DNA from: Bacteroidota bacterium
GTDB lineage: Bacteria; Bacteroidota; Bacteroidia; Bacteroidales; PUMT01
DNA length: 64,000 bases
Reading direction: 5' to 3'
Assembly (NCBI GenBank): GCA_003554865.1
Contig: PWHJ01000025.1
Location: 1 to 64,000 of the forward strand
Both the position numbers and the translations under genes were made by a program. This document shows positions 63,943 through 64,000 of the stretch, piece after piece; within the stretch, counting starts at the first letter, position 1, and each line of letters starts with the position of its first letter. The notes beneath the pieces are model-generated. The model was not told the origin of the DNA. It saw nothing but the letters and a program-made list of their open reading frames with translations, and ran no database searches.

Positions 63943-64000
63943 AATTAACATTATAAGACTCTTTTTTATTGCTTTTATAATTGACATACTCTGCTCCACC

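Overview
This window reads as a chromosomal segment of a Bacteroidota (Bacteroidetes) bacterium. Evidence includes two tandem SusC/SusD outer-membrane pairs, a TonB-linked beta-barrel protein of the OMP_b-brl_3 type, a full Bacteroidetes-style division and cell-wall (dcw) cluster, a long-form PurF, and promoters of the TTTG-N19-TAnnTTTG type, seen perfectly in front of tRNA-Gly. I found no rRNA, CRISPR array, insertion sequence, integrase or phage gene. Almost all genes are intact; only the leftmost gene is cut by the window edge.

Layout. (1) 1-10243, minus strand: two SusC/SusD pairs followed by a truncated lipoprotein gene, a nutrient-uptake locus with no hydrolase or regulator inside the window. 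The 639-bp gap between the pairs holds a perfect plus-strand promoter followed about 50 bp later by a 12-bp-stem terminator, a candidate small RNA. (2) 10634-16730, plus: mutS, tRNA-Gly, tRNA-Leu and a large outer-membrane receptor-like protein. (3) 16852-21045, minus: glnA and valS, divergent from an aspartate-type aminotransferase. (4) 22607-27204, minus: a trehalose-6-phosphate synthase/phosphatase fusion and a GH65 phosphorylase-family gene, 11 bp apart. The phosphatase half has lost its nucleophile aspartate and its metal-binding acidic pair. (5) mscS, a secreted DUF4438-like protein and a small beta-barrel protein. (6) 30289-38081, plus: coaX, an outer-membrane protein, lptC, a small membrane protein, a CNNM/CorC protein, a TPR protein and a PpiD/SurA-like isomerase, an envelope-biogenesis run with overlapping genes in its first half. 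(7) 38161-53688, minus: mraZ-rsmH-ftsL-ftsI-murE-mraY-murD-ftsW-murG-murC-ftsQ-ftsA-ftsZ, mostly packed with gaps of 22 bp or less. Upstream of mraZ lie four boxes with an exact 10-bp period, a likely MraZ operator. (8) 53950-55900, plus: an acyltransferase pair resembling GlsA/GlsB of glycine-lipid synthesis, with alternative hairpins between them. (9) 55906-63942: long PurF, SPOR and LEA2-type proteins, YebC, MiaB, AspRS and TadA.

How the genes work together. Regions 6, 7 and 8 are all concerned with building the envelope: LPS transport, outer-membrane protein folding, peptidoglycan precursors, septation and aminolipids. Region 1 supplies outer-membrane import. Region 4 is a carbohydrate stress or storage module whose end product is uncertain because of the degenerate phosphatase. 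The most unusual observations are the degenerate trehalose phosphatase beside a GH65 gene, the promoter-terminator pair in the Sus intergenic gap, and the mraZ repeat array. The rest is ordinary housekeeping content for this phylum. All functional calls rest on reading motifs and remembered family features; no database search was run.
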